A DNA stretch of 62,000 bases from assembly GCF_964340395.1 (NCBI RefSeq), contig NC_135561.1:12987961-13049960 (forward strand), written 5' to 3'. Source of the DNA: Glandiceps talaboti (lineage: Eukaryota > Hemichordata > Enteropneusta > Spengelidae). Every line of letters begins with the position of its first letter. The first letter of the stretch is position 1. The translations under genes and the position numbers were made by a program. Shown one piece after another: positions 14,042-28,800 of this stretch. The notes under the pieces are model-generated. The model saw only the letters and a list, made by a program, of their open reading frames with translations. It searched no databases and was not told where the DNA came from.

Positions 14042-17000
14042 TTAATTTGACTTCTTTCTTCCCGGAATTAAAGCCCTCTCAAGTCTACTGAAAGGCACTT
14101 CAACAGTCGTGGCTATCAAGAAAGATACACCATAGATAATCACCCACATTCCAACAAACAGAGCAATCTATAAAAAGGGAAATAGAGATGATGTGGTAAG
14201 AATCGTCATATGCATTTCAATTGTTCTTGCTTACTTGCTTGCTTCTAAGATCTTGTTATAAACAAAAACTCTATAAAAAAAACAATATTCAGTAATAACA
14301 TGATGGTTTTATGTTATGCAAATGAAGTAAAACAACAAACGGTTCCTTAAATGTAATCTGTGCAAACCCCCAAAATGTTATATTTTGCAGAAAACTTGTG
14401 CATCGAACAAATACAACCAACATTTTTCCTGGATTTTAACATATCCTCTAAGCACTATACTTGATGGTTGAGTTAATGTCACCTGTTAACAAACATATCT
14501 TTAAACATTCATATACATTATAGTCTTCACTTTAATATTCTATGACTGATGATAATATTACACAATCAAGCAACTTTTAGCCATGTCTGTACAATTCAGA
14601 TTTGTTTTTGATAAAATTCAGACTGCATCGGATCACGTTTACTAGTATATTAAAAGATTTTAGGTGTAGCCATGTTAATCTGTATGCATTATTTAATTAT
14701 TACATAATAAAGTACTGGTGATTGCTTGCACTGTCATGGGTACATATAAGTGGTATTGTGATCCAGTGAAGAGCAACACTAAAAATCTTATTACATATCT
14801 TCATGCAAATGATATGCAAATGAGAACATTATCATTCCTTGTACAAGAAGGCGTAGAACCACACAGTATCATTTTATGGAAATTAGCTGTTTTTGATTAA
14901 CATATGTAATAGTAACAGAACCATATATCTCATGTGAACTCTATTATGGGTATTTTGAGGTATTTGCACTTGGCCTAGCTGTGGTTTTCTATTGCACTAT
15001 CACTTGCTCAGTGCTAATGAAAATGTGGTGGCACAGAACACTGCAAGCACTCCTGCAATTACCCCACGTATGCCACATTTACACTAGCAATTCAATGAGT
15101 TCTGTCATAGTATTCTATCAAAGCACTTTGAGATTCACTGAGGCATAAGCTCGGCCTTCTTCAAATGTCAGAAATGAAACGAAAATGGGAATAAGACCTA
15201 ATACAGATGTGGCAACCTCTCACTCTCTCCCATTTTCATTTTCCTGATATCGAACAATTATACTCCTTGGCCCAGAAAGCTTAATATGTACTATTATCAA
15301 TGTAATTAATCTCACAGTGCTACAAGAAATAGTATATATGTTGTAATAATTTAATACTTACCATATGCGTAGTTGAATAATACAGCATATAACGAGAGCT
15401 ACGAGTGTAGATTTGTATGATGGTTAAGTGAACTAAGTAGGCCACGTAATTCACTTTAACCAGTGGTAACCACACCCTCCAAGATAAGAAAGTATTGATC
15501 AACCCTGTGAATCAAAACAGAAATCAGAATATGCAATTAGTGACATTGAATCATTAGCTTGGAAATCATGAAAGAAGATGTTCACCTAATGAACAAGTGA
15601 AATTGTATCGATTTATACCACTTATTGCATTTAACAATCACTTGTATCACTTTTAACTTATATCAACATCGAATTACTAAGTTCATAATTGCCATATTGC
15701 TTTTTCAAACTGCCCTCTTGTGGTCATTCTGAGCACTGATCCTACCCTTCAAGCAATGGTATGCAGTAGTGACCCGGTTCATTACAAAATTGCGCCCTTA
15801 ACTATTAAGGAAGTGGGGCTTCTTATCTTTCACATCATTGAATAATGTTTTTAAAAAAAACACATACATAAAAAAAAAACATTGAAACATTTTTTTTTAA
15901 CAGAAAATTTGTGTCAAAAAACTGAAAACTTTAAATTAGTCATGCGGCTTTTATTTTGCACTTGTTAACAAAGTGTATCACCTTTATATAAAAAAATACC
16001 GCCAATGGCGTTGTAGCACAACTGTAGTTTTTAAAAATGTTTATCCATATGCTAGTCTATGTTGCTATGGGCGTGGTCTTGTTGCTAGGAAAATTTACAT
16101 ACATTTTTTGAATGTTTATTCAATTGTCTATTAAACCCAGTTGTTATCTTTGTGAAATACACCACCGTTTGGCTGTTGCTATGGGCGTGGTCATGGTTAC
16201 TAGGGTATTTGCATACATTTTTTGAATGTTTATTCATCTGTCTTTCTATTCCTGTTGTTATCTTTGCAATATACGTGATTATTTGGCTGTTGTTATGGGC
16301 GTGGTCTTGTTGCTATGCAAATTTACATACATTTTTTGGATGTTTATTCAATTATCTATTAAACCCTATTGTTATCTTTGTGAAATACACCACCGTTTGG
16401 CTGTTGCTATGGGCGTGGTCATGGTTGCTAGGGTATTTGCATACATTTTTTGAATGTTTACTCACTTGCTTACCTGATGATGTTGTTATTTGACCAAAAT
16501 ATACTGCCATTTGGTTGTTGCTAAAGGGTGTGGTCATGGTTGCTAGGGCCAATTTTGTCAAAATGTTTTTAAGAAAATCTGCAGAATAACAGTTTCAGAA
16601 ACATCTTGCCAAGTTTCAGACTAATTGACCAAGTACTTTTTGAGATATAAGTTTTTGACCAAAAATGAACATTTTTACACCTAATTTGCATATCACTCAT
16701 GGAATCATGGTATGCTTAATATTTCTTCGTCCATACATCCCTAGATACATTCCCATTAAATTTCAGCCCAATCTGCTCAGTAGTTTTAGAATTAAAGATT
16801 TTTAACCAAAAAGACACATTTTTAGCCCTAATTTGCATATCACTGATGGAATCATCCCGTCATGAACAAATCTTACTTTACACCCCCTTAAGAATGTTCC
16901 CACCAAATTTCGCACCAATCTGCCCAGTAGTTTCTGAGTTTAAGTTTTTTGACCAAAAATCACATTTTTTGACCCAAATCACACACCTGTGATGCGATCA

Positions 17001-20000
17001 TTTTGATTTGAACAATTTCCCAACTAGACACCCAAAGTAATGGACCCACCAAATATCGTGGCAATCGGTTCAGCGGTTTTTGACTTTAAGTTGTTTACAC
17101 ACACACACACACACACACATCCACACACACAGACAGACAGACGCTGGGCGATCCCTATAGCACTACTGAACAAGTTCAGTTGTGCTAAAAAAACGTAACT
17201 ACTCTTCAGAGTCTACATACATGTATATTATTCTGCATCTTTTACGTTAGAATCCTGCATCTGTATGGAAACTTACTGATTTTGAATCTACTGATAATGC
17301 ATTACAATGTTAGACAAAGTGTCACATATAAATTTCCCTACACTGCTGTGTGTAAAGATTTTTAGTTTCTAAAAGTCATTACCTTTATTTGTGCCAAATT
17401 TCACACACAAACACCACACACACAGACACAGACACAGACAATCACACATAGACAATCTCTACCATAAGTAAATTTTGGAACACTTTCTGGGTGAAGTCCC
17501 TTATTAAATAAAGTTTTCCAATTACAGTTGAGATAAGACTTACCAGCATTTCCTGTAGCACATGAATATATAACCCATGCTATGCATACAGAGAATAGAG
17601 TTCGATGGAGTAATTCATACACGAGACCATATATAAGTGGTATGCCTTCACCCAGCCAAGTATTACTATAGACCACATAGATACCAACGACAAAGGCAAT
17701 CAACCAAAGAAATGCATTAAGCCACTGAGAAATAACACAGAATTGAAATCACTGTCATATCAAAAGTTCAAAATTATCCCCCCCCCCCCCATACATAGAA
17801 CAACAATAACAGCAATAACAAAAGAGCAACTTCAGATGACTTATTCTAATTGGGAAGTCTTCACATTTCAAGAGAAGATCTGTAGATGACTAATTATAAT
17901 TTGAAAGTTTTTACATTTCAAGCATTACTTGCTCAAGATATATTTTGGTACTGAGCCAAAAGTCGTGCCTGGAAAGAATTTTAAAACTATCAAATTTACA
18001 TACACTTCACTTGCCTATATGACCTGTGCCTGACATTTATGATGAATGATGATGTACATATTGGTAAATATTGTATACACGTGTGACTGGGTGGATGTAG
18101 CCTGTGGCCCTTCAATGCACTGATATTCAAGTTCAAAGGGGGTCACCCTATTTTTGAAATTGGCAGTGGGGGTGGGTCATGCTGTTTTAAAAATTGTGGA
18201 TGGGGTGGGGGGTCATTGTACGGGGTCATGTTTTAGAATGAAGTGATGGGGGGGGGGGGGAGCCTGCTTTTGGTTTACTTCCTGGCAGTCTTCAAGCCAA
18301 ATGTTTACAAGCAACTACACCAAAATCCTGACTAATAATGGCACAAAATTTTTTTTAATGACTTGTAGGCCAAAGTTTAATCTGAGATGTAGTTGAAATC
18401 TACCATATTTTCAGCATTTTCATACATTTTTTCAGCAATTTGGCTGAAATCCTGAAATGCGCTACTGACATATGGCAATTTGGCTTACGATAACTGGTTC
18501 ATTAACATCATGCATCTTAAAGGTTGGTATGAAAGTCAATTTAAAAGTTAAATTTACTTCAACATATGCCTGGAATCCTGACACTCATCTAATTAAAAAT
18601 AATTTTCCATACCCTGTTGATCTTCTTTTCCTGACCATTCAGATTGTGCAGTACATATCCCAGAGTTATTCCAACCAGATACTGAGATATCCTGTAGTAT
18701 GGTTTGTCATACCAGACGCTAGCACCTTCAAGACTGTGGTAATATGGATACAATGAATTTAATGGCACCTTCAAGACTGTGGTAATATGGATACAATGAA
18801 TATAAGAAGCCTTCAATCAAACACATAGTCCCCAATCTGATTAAAATCCGATGTAGTGTACACTCGCAATTGTTACGTTTACTGTTGTTTGTTCTTTAGT
18901 GAATGTTGTTACATACATCTGACACAATACCATATGTTTTGACCGAGCAACCAAGAGCACTCAGTGAATGCACTCAATCAATGAAAATACGTAATACGCC
19001 GAAACATACAAATACAATACCTCAGAGCACTCTGTTCAAAAAGAGCACAGAGCACAGACAACAATGTTATCGTTACTGTTTCGTCATTCTCTTTCTTTTA
19101 ATATCGACATTGAGTGTTATAATATTGTAAGACAGATTCTGGTTGGCTACTTGTAAGTAGGAGATTGGGTTTGGGTTTGGGAAACATATGTTACTGTGTC
19201 AGATGTATGTATATAATGATTGAGTGCTCACAAAAGAGCAAGACAGTAAACGTAACGGCTAAAAAGAAATCGCAAGTGTACACTACATGTACATCAAATT
19301 TGAATCAGATTAAGATTGTCGGTATTAATGGCAAAATTTACAATTTACTGACAAATGTTTACATGTGATGGTTTGAATGAAATCCAACCTAACTTCCTGG
19401 TGGCCTGCAAACCAAACGTTTACCAGCGACTACTCTCACATTGATAATGTGAGGTAGACAATTGAATGGTGTATGTGTATCAAACTTTTGGAGATAACAG
19501 ACAAAATGTGCTTCTATCACTAATATGGCCACCATATTCCTATACAGGTCAAAGTCACGAAATTGCATATGCCTTGAATAAAGTCAGACCCAAGTCATGA
19601 TTATAATACTATTACTGGAAATTTAATATTTTATCCAAATGTTCTGAAGATAACCAAAATACTATGTTTTATGCCAACAAAGCTATGATAAATATTGTGA
19701 AATGTAATGTACAACAAATATGGCCACCAGTCAGCCATATTTGATTGTGGGCACAATACATAGCACAAAGAATGCTACCTTTGTAACAGGTTTGTTTGAA
19801 ATCAATTGATGCCTGTCGGAGATAAGAGAAAGAATGTACAAACAACAAATATGGCCACCATGTAATGTGCATTTAAAGTAATGTGCATAAGTCTCAGATA
19901 ACATGTTACCATTGTATCAGGTATAGTTGAAATCGGTTAGTGCATGCAAGAGACATACATACAGATGGACGAACAATGTATGCTCACACGCACAGATGGA

Positions 20001-23000
20001 ACTCAACTTAAAAGCCCAGGGCTCCTGGTGGTGCCCATCAAAATATACTACAGTCTCTGCCTCTCCTGGTGACTAATTCATATTTAATTAATCAATTATT
20101 CAATGAAATGCACCCTTCTAGCAAAATCCAAATTCCATTTAATAGATGTCGTAATGATGGACAGTTCTCTCTTCTTACTTTTCATTAAACATCATGAAAA
20201 GACATTCTCATACAAAGGTATGGATGTCTGATCACTGCCACATTTAGAGCTCATAGGAACTTACACTATGTTTTTTTTTTACTTTATGATATACCCATAT
20301 ACTATATTTTGTTGATAAGTTTTGATTCTGTTGCTAAGAGCTTGTACATGTACCACTGAGGTTTAATCTTGACAAAAACAATAATTCAAATTAACTTACT
20401 GTGCAAATACACTAGCGAAGAGCCAACAAGAGGATAACGCTGCGAAAGCAACAACACCACTTACAACATATCCAGCAATCCGATTCCTAATAAAAAAAAA
20501 TGCATCAATCAGAAATACAAATTTAGGAAAAGAGAATCTTATGATTTTGACAAACAAGATCCAATATGTCAACACTTTAATGACCTGTGTGTGACCCCCA
20601 TGAGGTTTACATTGGGTGTTCAGTGGACCAGCACAAAAAAATACAACTGTACTCGATCCGAAAGAAATTAATTTCTTCACTGCTTAGCTTGAAATAAAAA
20701 TCTTTGGTGATAGTGTGACAATAACAGTTGGATGACATGTTTACAATTTTGATGGAAATTCATAGATGTCACAGGATATATATTACTTCAATGTAACACA
20801 GGATGCATGAAATGTCTCACTCACAGTGACTGTGGTTTAATTAACACTGATCAGTAGCCACACTGATCAGTAGCCTGGATCATTGAATGGTCTTGCTAAT
20901 CACGGCTTATGTTAAAGGCAAATGTCCTGACTCAATGTAATGAACACATTTTAATAAACTTTGGATACTGGAGAATCATTTCATGATATTACTCCACCTA
21001 TGTGCGATTTCAGTGAATAATTTGACAACATTGCCTTATGGGAGTCATCACAAATGCATATGCAATAGCTTAAAAATGAATATTCATGACTTGTACATAC
21101 TTATTACTTTCAGTGACAGATACATCGTAAATTAATTAAGCAAATGAACAATCAGTCTAGTATGCATGTTTTGTACGTATATGCATGTATGTACATGAAT
21201 ATATATGTGTGTGTGTGTGTGTGAGTGTGTATGCATGTGTGGATGTACATGTATGTGTGTGTATGAAGATATGTTTATGTATGTATGTATGTATGTATGT
21301 ATGTATGTGTGTATGTATGTATGTATGTATGTATGAACGCATGTACATATGTATATATGTACACATGTACATTGCAGAAATGTAATACATGATAGCAGCT
21401 AGTAAATAATAAACAAAACATTATGACATACTTGTAGAAAAGAAGGATAAACAAAGGACTGAAGATAAATAACTGCATGTCCACAGCTAAGTACCATGAC
21501 CATGCCATACACTAGAATGATAAGAACAAAAGATTGCAATCATCGGGTGAGTATCAACAGATAAATTTTATGTAACTTTGACATCAAAACAGCTATCAAT
21601 GATTGATTGATTGTTAAAGGTATATTTGCTGCAACAGGGACTATTTGTTTCACTATTTTTGTTCTTGTTTTCAATATAATTTTCCTTTTGCACATAAAAG
21701 CATGTACAATGACCTCATGTTTAAAGCCAAACAACCTTCCATAATTTTTTAAAATGACTATTAAGAAGCTTTAACAACGTTGCTTTTATAATTTAAAAAA
21801 AATGTCAATATCCAAACAGCACACAGAAATCTGATCGTTGAGGTCACTGTGAAATGTCAAGGTTCACTGTGCATGCTCTATTCCTCCAGCATTGGAAGAG
21901 TTGTATACAAATTCCACATGGCCATGGCTAGTCCTGCTTGCAAACGGAGTAATCCGGGACTCGATTCTGAAAACAGTCTCTCTATTCTCCAACCTGCAAG
22001 GAGCCAGTGAAGAAACACGGGCTTACCAAAAATGCTGGCAACTAAGGAATAAATTTGCCCAGTGGTCAAATATCAGCAATAAATCTATTATTTAGTTTGT
22101 TTACCTCATCTTGACTGCAAAAGTCCCATTGCGGGTGACCAAAACTCTCGAAATCGAAACTTTTCAAGTTCTATTATAAATTTAATCACAGCTCGACTTA
22201 CATACGTGTCTCTGGGTAATTATTCATATCACTCATGATATCAAATATCGTGATGTTGATGAGGTTTATTTGAATATTGCAGTTCGAACTTGGAAAGGTC
22301 TGATTTTGACACTTTTTTGTGATCTGAGCAGGGAATACTAACATCAGAGGAATGGAAAATGCATAGATATTCTATCGATTGCTAATATTTGATCGTTGGG
22401 TAGGCAATTCTTTTGCAATAGGTGCACAAGCATTTTGCTTGTGGTCTCATCATAGATCGACTACATTGCTCTTTGGTAAGTGTACAGAATAATCATGACT
22501 TTTTGTTGTCGTTTTGACTGCAAATTTGCTATAGCATTAGTTTTAAGTTTTCTTGTCTTTAGTTTTCATTATTTTTTTCATACACGACCCAAGAAATATT
22601 CAAAAGTATCTTTAAGCCATTTATGCATGCATACATGCATGGATGGCTTTGGACATGGAAAATTCCCAAACAAAATGGCCGCCAGGCAGCCATATTGGAT
22701 CGTATCACGATGAAAATGGATATGCATATGTATGTTATAAAACTCTGTCCTAGTACCAACTTTGAATGAGATCTGTTTAAGTATGTATGAGATATGGCTT
22801 TGGACATGGAAAATTCGCAAACAAAATGGCTGCTAGGCGACCGTATTGGATCGTATCATGAAACAAATTGACGTGTACATGTATGCCATTGTATGTTGCC
22901 CCGGTACCAAGTTTGAAAAAAATCGGTCCAGGCATTTCCATGAAACGGCTCTGGACGGACGGACAGACGGAACCCAATCCATAAGTCCCCGCTCCGGACT

Positions 23001-25748
23001 TCGTCCGGCGGGGACTAACAAAGACACATTTTGAGACCTAGTTTGTTTATCATTTTCAGATGGGATCATCATGTCATGTACAACCCATAACACGAAAGTA
23101 AAGCGTTTTCTGTATGTATCACCATCGTTTATAGCATCCATATCAGGTGTAAAAGTATACTGTTTCATTTGCTAATTGACCACATTACAAAGGCTACATG
23201 CCATGCTTGTAAATAAACCAATTGAAACAGTTTATTTATGTATTTGATATGAACGCTATATATGCTGCGTGTAGCACATAGAGAAAGTGTTTTACTTCAG
23301 TGTTACCCGTTGTATAATTCTTAATCTAACTACACTGAATTTATACATACCGCATCAAGATATCCTGGGAAAGGTATTAAATTTTGAAGATAGAACAAGT
23401 TCAACCATACACCCTGACTGCATGCAGCTTGGTCATTTTGCCAATCAAACCAATATAAACCGTAGCCCATATGAACGACCAAAGTTGCATACCACATCAG
23501 GGTAAAGGCATACACTGGCGTCAATCGCAAGTATCGATGGAGGTAGAAATAATGCCAATGGAATTTTCTGGGTCCACCACATTTCTTTAACTGCTTCAAG
23601 GTATGATATGAAACGAGTGTCCCACTGCAGTGAAAAAAGTAGTGACAATGGCATTGTAGCACAACTGTATCAGTATTTTAAAAAACGATTATCCACATAC
23701 TATCTTGCTAGCTATAGGTGTCCATATTACTATGTAAAACTGATGATATTAAAGCGTGGTGGTACAGTGCTCCATATCATTCATTGCACATAGGTTTTGG
23801 GGCACTTCACACACAAACATTTGAATTAAAAGAGTATACTCACAAGTTTCAAGTTTTTTCAAGTACCATATGTAATACAGGTATATCTGAAGTTTGATAT
23901 GTACCAATTTGCTGTCTCTTTTTGCAATGTTTTATTAACAGGTTATTGTAAGGGACAGCTCACAGGGACTTGGAGGACAACTGTATTTTACCAATGGCTT
24001 CACCGAGAGAACAGGAACAGAAAGAGCGGCAACAAATCATAACAAGAGAACAGGTCAAACCAAGATATACATTGTACCTTGGAACTTACATATAATAAAG
24101 GCAAGAAAATAAATTACTGAATTTTAAAGTCTTTCTTTATAAAGCGCCCCCAAATATATGTGCAATGGAAGATGGAGTGCACAACTAAGACAATTTAAAT
24201 GACCCAATTACAATATGGACAATACTTAAATACAAGAAACTGATGATAATGAGACAATGAAAGTTTGATTAGATGGCTTTACTGTTCGCTTATAAAATGG
24301 GTATATATATTTATAAAATGATGTCTTGTTTTAAAACTTAAAAGATGTATTTAACAAATTACGATATAACGCTTAAGAAGATTGATTATATTAGGAAAGG
24401 CTCAAACTTTATTTTTTAAAAGACTCTCAAATTGTTGGTTTATAAACTTAATTAAATATTGTTAGTGTACATTAAACTTCACAAGTTCAAGTGAAATGAA
24501 CCTGATCTTGGATTGAAAGTGGGGGCTATTGAAATATCACAAAGCTTACCTCTGACAATTTGGTATTTATAAAAAATAGACTGGTGATCCTATGAATGGA
24601 ACTTCACAAGTTTTTGTATAAAGTGCACTAAATTGACCTTGAAGATGAAGATCAAGGTCAAAAGCAAGAGCCTGACTAAAACACACATATCGAACAATAT
24701 CGGTTTATATAGAATTGAGTCTCAATGTATAAAACTTCCAAAGTTGTTGTCAAAGAGCATCTTCTGGTTGGACTTTGAAAGTAGTACTCAGTCTCAAGTC
24801 CATACAGAATGTCCTACCATTGATAATATGGATGTAGACACTTGAATGGAGTCTTTGCATTCGCATTTTTGAGTTATGGTGGACAGTGCTAATTTTCAAA
24901 CAAAAAATATGTCAATTATTGTTCAGTCATATTGAGGTCATGGAAACACTAACATCCATGTGTCTCTCTGGTATTTGATAGTTGAGAGAGAGCTGGGGCG
25001 GGAGCACATGGGTCTTTCCAATAGCCTCAGAATCCTCAATGTTCTACCTGATGAGGGCTAATGAGTATTATTCAAACTTTCTGGACACAGTTTCTAATAT
25101 GAAAGGATTAAATATTGCATCTTACCCAAGTACGAAGAATGCTTCCACACCAAGGTCACCTCTCCAGAGAACAGTAGCTGGCGCATGCGTTCGTACATGT
25201 GCATCAATATACTGACGATTTCCTGCATAAACGAATTATATGAAAATGAAACACATCAAAATTATGAATTTCTCTCTTTTTCTGACATTCTGATATTATA
25301 AAAGTTTGGAGTAAAGACTAAAAATAAGAAGAGGTGTTATAATGACACTCGTACAAAGAAACAAGCTTGTATAATTAATTGAATGGCAGCTATTGCTGGA
25401 TCAAGGCTTAGCTACCATTAAAGTTACACGATTGACCAAATATTTTATGATGTAACTATATATTTGAGTCAAATAAACTTGCTAGTATGTCATATATAAA
25501 GTTAGTTTTTATGTAGTGCTTTTCCACAAAACACTTTATGATTATTGTCCAAACACAGACCTATAGTGGCACAGTGGCCCCTTACTGGATATTTTCTCAG
25601 TGCCCTGTGGAACATACAACCCATTACAATCTCTATAAGCACATAAGATTAAAGCATTCACATTGCAACCTCTATCCTATTAGCTTCCCAATTACACAAC
25701 TGGTTTGACTACATATTCATGTAGATCTCATTTTAACTGTTCAGTTGA

Positions 25749-25812
<64 letters not shown>

Positions 25813-28800
25813 TTTACCAACGATGCTGCCAGTGGCTGTCATTTGATAGCAGTGTAGTAATATAATCCAAGATGTACTGATAACACGGATCCCATTCAAA
25901 CACTGAATACTGTCCTTGCCATGATCCATACTCAGTATACTGCGAGCACAGTCAATAACAGAAAAGGACAAAAGACAATCTTGGAGTTTGTCTGCAAGGC
26001 GTGGAAAAAACAACCATGAATGAAAAAAAAGAAAAAAGAATCCAGACTCTGTCTACTTTGTCAGTGATCATATAGCCTGCTTACATCACAATCTGTATCA
26101 AATTAATGCTTTCCTGTGTCACTATATGACCACTTGTAATGCTAGTAACTGCAAATAATTAATGTAGCTACAACCCTGGACAGTTATCAGCATGCCTGCT
26201 CATAGATATGTATGCAATACTCTGCTATAAAATGTAAATTACATCACTCGACTTGTGCTCGCTCATCTCAAAGATGGTAAATTTATATACTGCCTTCATT
26301 TGAATATAGTAAATCAGACTGATGTACGATATCACTCCCCATTGCAGCCAATTATTTTGAGTGCATTTTTTCACACCAATCCGTTTGAGTAATTATAATT
26401 TTCAAACAACATTAAATGTTTGCCAATGCTAGCAGTTACTACAAGCAGTTAGTGAGATAGCACAGCAAAAACACTTAACCTGGTATAAACAGGTTATTGG
26501 TATTCATGTACAAATTTAAAGGGCAATGCTATTCCAGGAAATAAAGGTATTTTCGTTAACTTTGGGTTCCGGGGAGTCATTTCATGAGTTCACATGACAA
26601 TAATTTCACTTGGTTGCAATTTAGAAACTTTATCACCTCTGTATTTCTATCAGTGGTACATGATCTGTGTCTCATGTCTCTTAGTAGACAGAAAGTTATA
26701 TTCATGACTATTTATCTATAGGCAATAAACCCTTTGTAGTCATGAATATTCAATGTTCATCCAATTAATATTCATATAGCAGTTGCTAATACCCATCGGG
26801 CAAGAGTTTACCTCTGAAAATAACAATTGATGTGAAAATTTCACTATAGTGTTTTTTGACAATAATTTTTTAAATTCATGTGATGATAAATCATGAAAGA
26901 ACTCTCCAGAATCCAAAGTTCATGAAAATACTTTTATTTGTTTGTCTGGTGTTTCCCTTTTAAATGTTCTAACCCAGTATTAAGTAATTTACAGTTGGAA
27001 TGATAAGGCCAAAATATATATATATATCTGGTTCTGGTCAGGGTAAACTTTCTAAAGTGGTGCGACATTTTTTTGACACTTTACATACTCTGTTCTATCA
27101 TATTTATCTCTTCAAAAACTTCCCTTTTCTTCGAAGCAGTTTAGGGTTTGCATTTAAGCAGTCTTGGCATTTCAGTTGCTTGTTCTCCTGATATCAGGAA
27201 TAAATAAGGAACGGGAAAGCAAAAATTATCGGAAAAAAAGGATCGACGCGGGGGTATTCATGGCACGCGTGCGCTGACCAGATCCAGATATATATTTTTT
27301 TGGCCTAATAGTTTTTCTCAATTTAATTACACGTATACAGACTTAGAAATCAGTAATTTGTAATTATATATTAAACAATCGTATTTATTACTTTATTGAA
27401 GTATACAACAGGAGCATTTATTTAGTATTTTTTTTTACCTTTGCAGGATTTCTTTTTCCCATTGCCTTCCTCGATGTTCATATCTTCTTGTGTATGTTCA
27501 TCACTTCGTATATTTTCTTGTGAAACCGATTCTGCATCATTCGGTCCTGCATTGGGTTCTGATACAACCATGATCTGGTCATGGTCTGCAGCAGCTCCAA
27601 TTGTGTCGACCTTACTACCGCTCATTAAAGAGGTTAACTCTTTACGGTTACGGGTCATTTCTATGTTACTTGTATTATCGTTACGAGTCTTCCTTGATTT
27701 GATTTTGCTGTACACAGTCCCGATGATTAAAAATATGAGTATAATAACGCAGACAATTCTGGAAGGAAATTAAGGTATCAAAATAACATAAAGTGAAATT
27801 GTAGTTAGGAGACACAATTTTGTTTTACTCATAAGTGAAAATACTTTAAATATGAACTAAAACCTTAATTAAGCTATTCTAGTACAATGTTTAATGTTGA
27901 TGCAAAGTATATTCTATAACATTACAATTTGGGATTTACGTCCAAGACTTTGTTTTGACTCTGAATAGAAATTTCATTACTAAACATTACAATTGTTGTT
28001 CTGGTATTGCTAGACCAGTTGACTGCATAGGAAGTTTTTGTTGACATTTTTATCATTTTCACAACATATTAATTATGTTATCATTTATAAGTTATACCTT
28101 AATACTAGTTTTGTGTTCAATCTACTCAGCTTTCCAAAGTTTTGCCCAAAAATCATATACTGGTAAAGCCAGATTTAAAAAAAATATATATATCAAAATG
28201 CATATAAATGCAGCTTGCGAACCTCTCAAAATGATTATTGGAAATCATTAATTATAAACAGTGACCAGCATAGTAGTATCTTACGTCATATGTCAAGTTT
28301 ATTTGTCAAAGTATAAAGTCACAATAAACTGAATAATCCCGCCTTATTAATGGCACACCGGCTAAATATTTCTTTAACGTATAACAATATATTTAGTTCA
28401 CAAAATCATATAATAGCTAAATTCTTCATGTATTTTGTTCTTTCAGTAGCATCACTGACAAAGTCTCTTTCAGTACATAACATTCATAGGTACATGTACA
28501 TCTAGCTTGTACATTAGCCCGCAAAATTACATTGCATTGTGGGTATCTTTGAAATTTAATTACATTCCAACCCAATACTTAGCAACCATGTCAATGACCA
28601 CAGCAACTGCAAATTGTGAAAAAATCTTGAAATCATGATATCATTTGGGATCACTAATTTAAGCTCAGTTGTTTGTGTTTCATTGAATTAACTGTCATTA
28701 TGAAAGTAATATATTCATAGCAAAACTCATTTGTTTATCTGTTTGTAGTTGCTATGGGTTATTTTGGTTGATATAATTTAGTGTTGAATAAGGAATGTTA

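Noticed and set aside
18589-18816. Continuous frame extending exon 11 upstream through both 43-bp units
   Set aside because: Intron phase requires the start at 18733, and the upstream part is read in a shifted frame that gene B does not conserve.
23445-23654. Alternative minus-strand frame over exon 8 (WWTQKIPLALFLPP...)
   Set aside because: Only the other frame gives YLHRYLRLTPVY and joins exons 7 and 9 in phase, in both gene copies.
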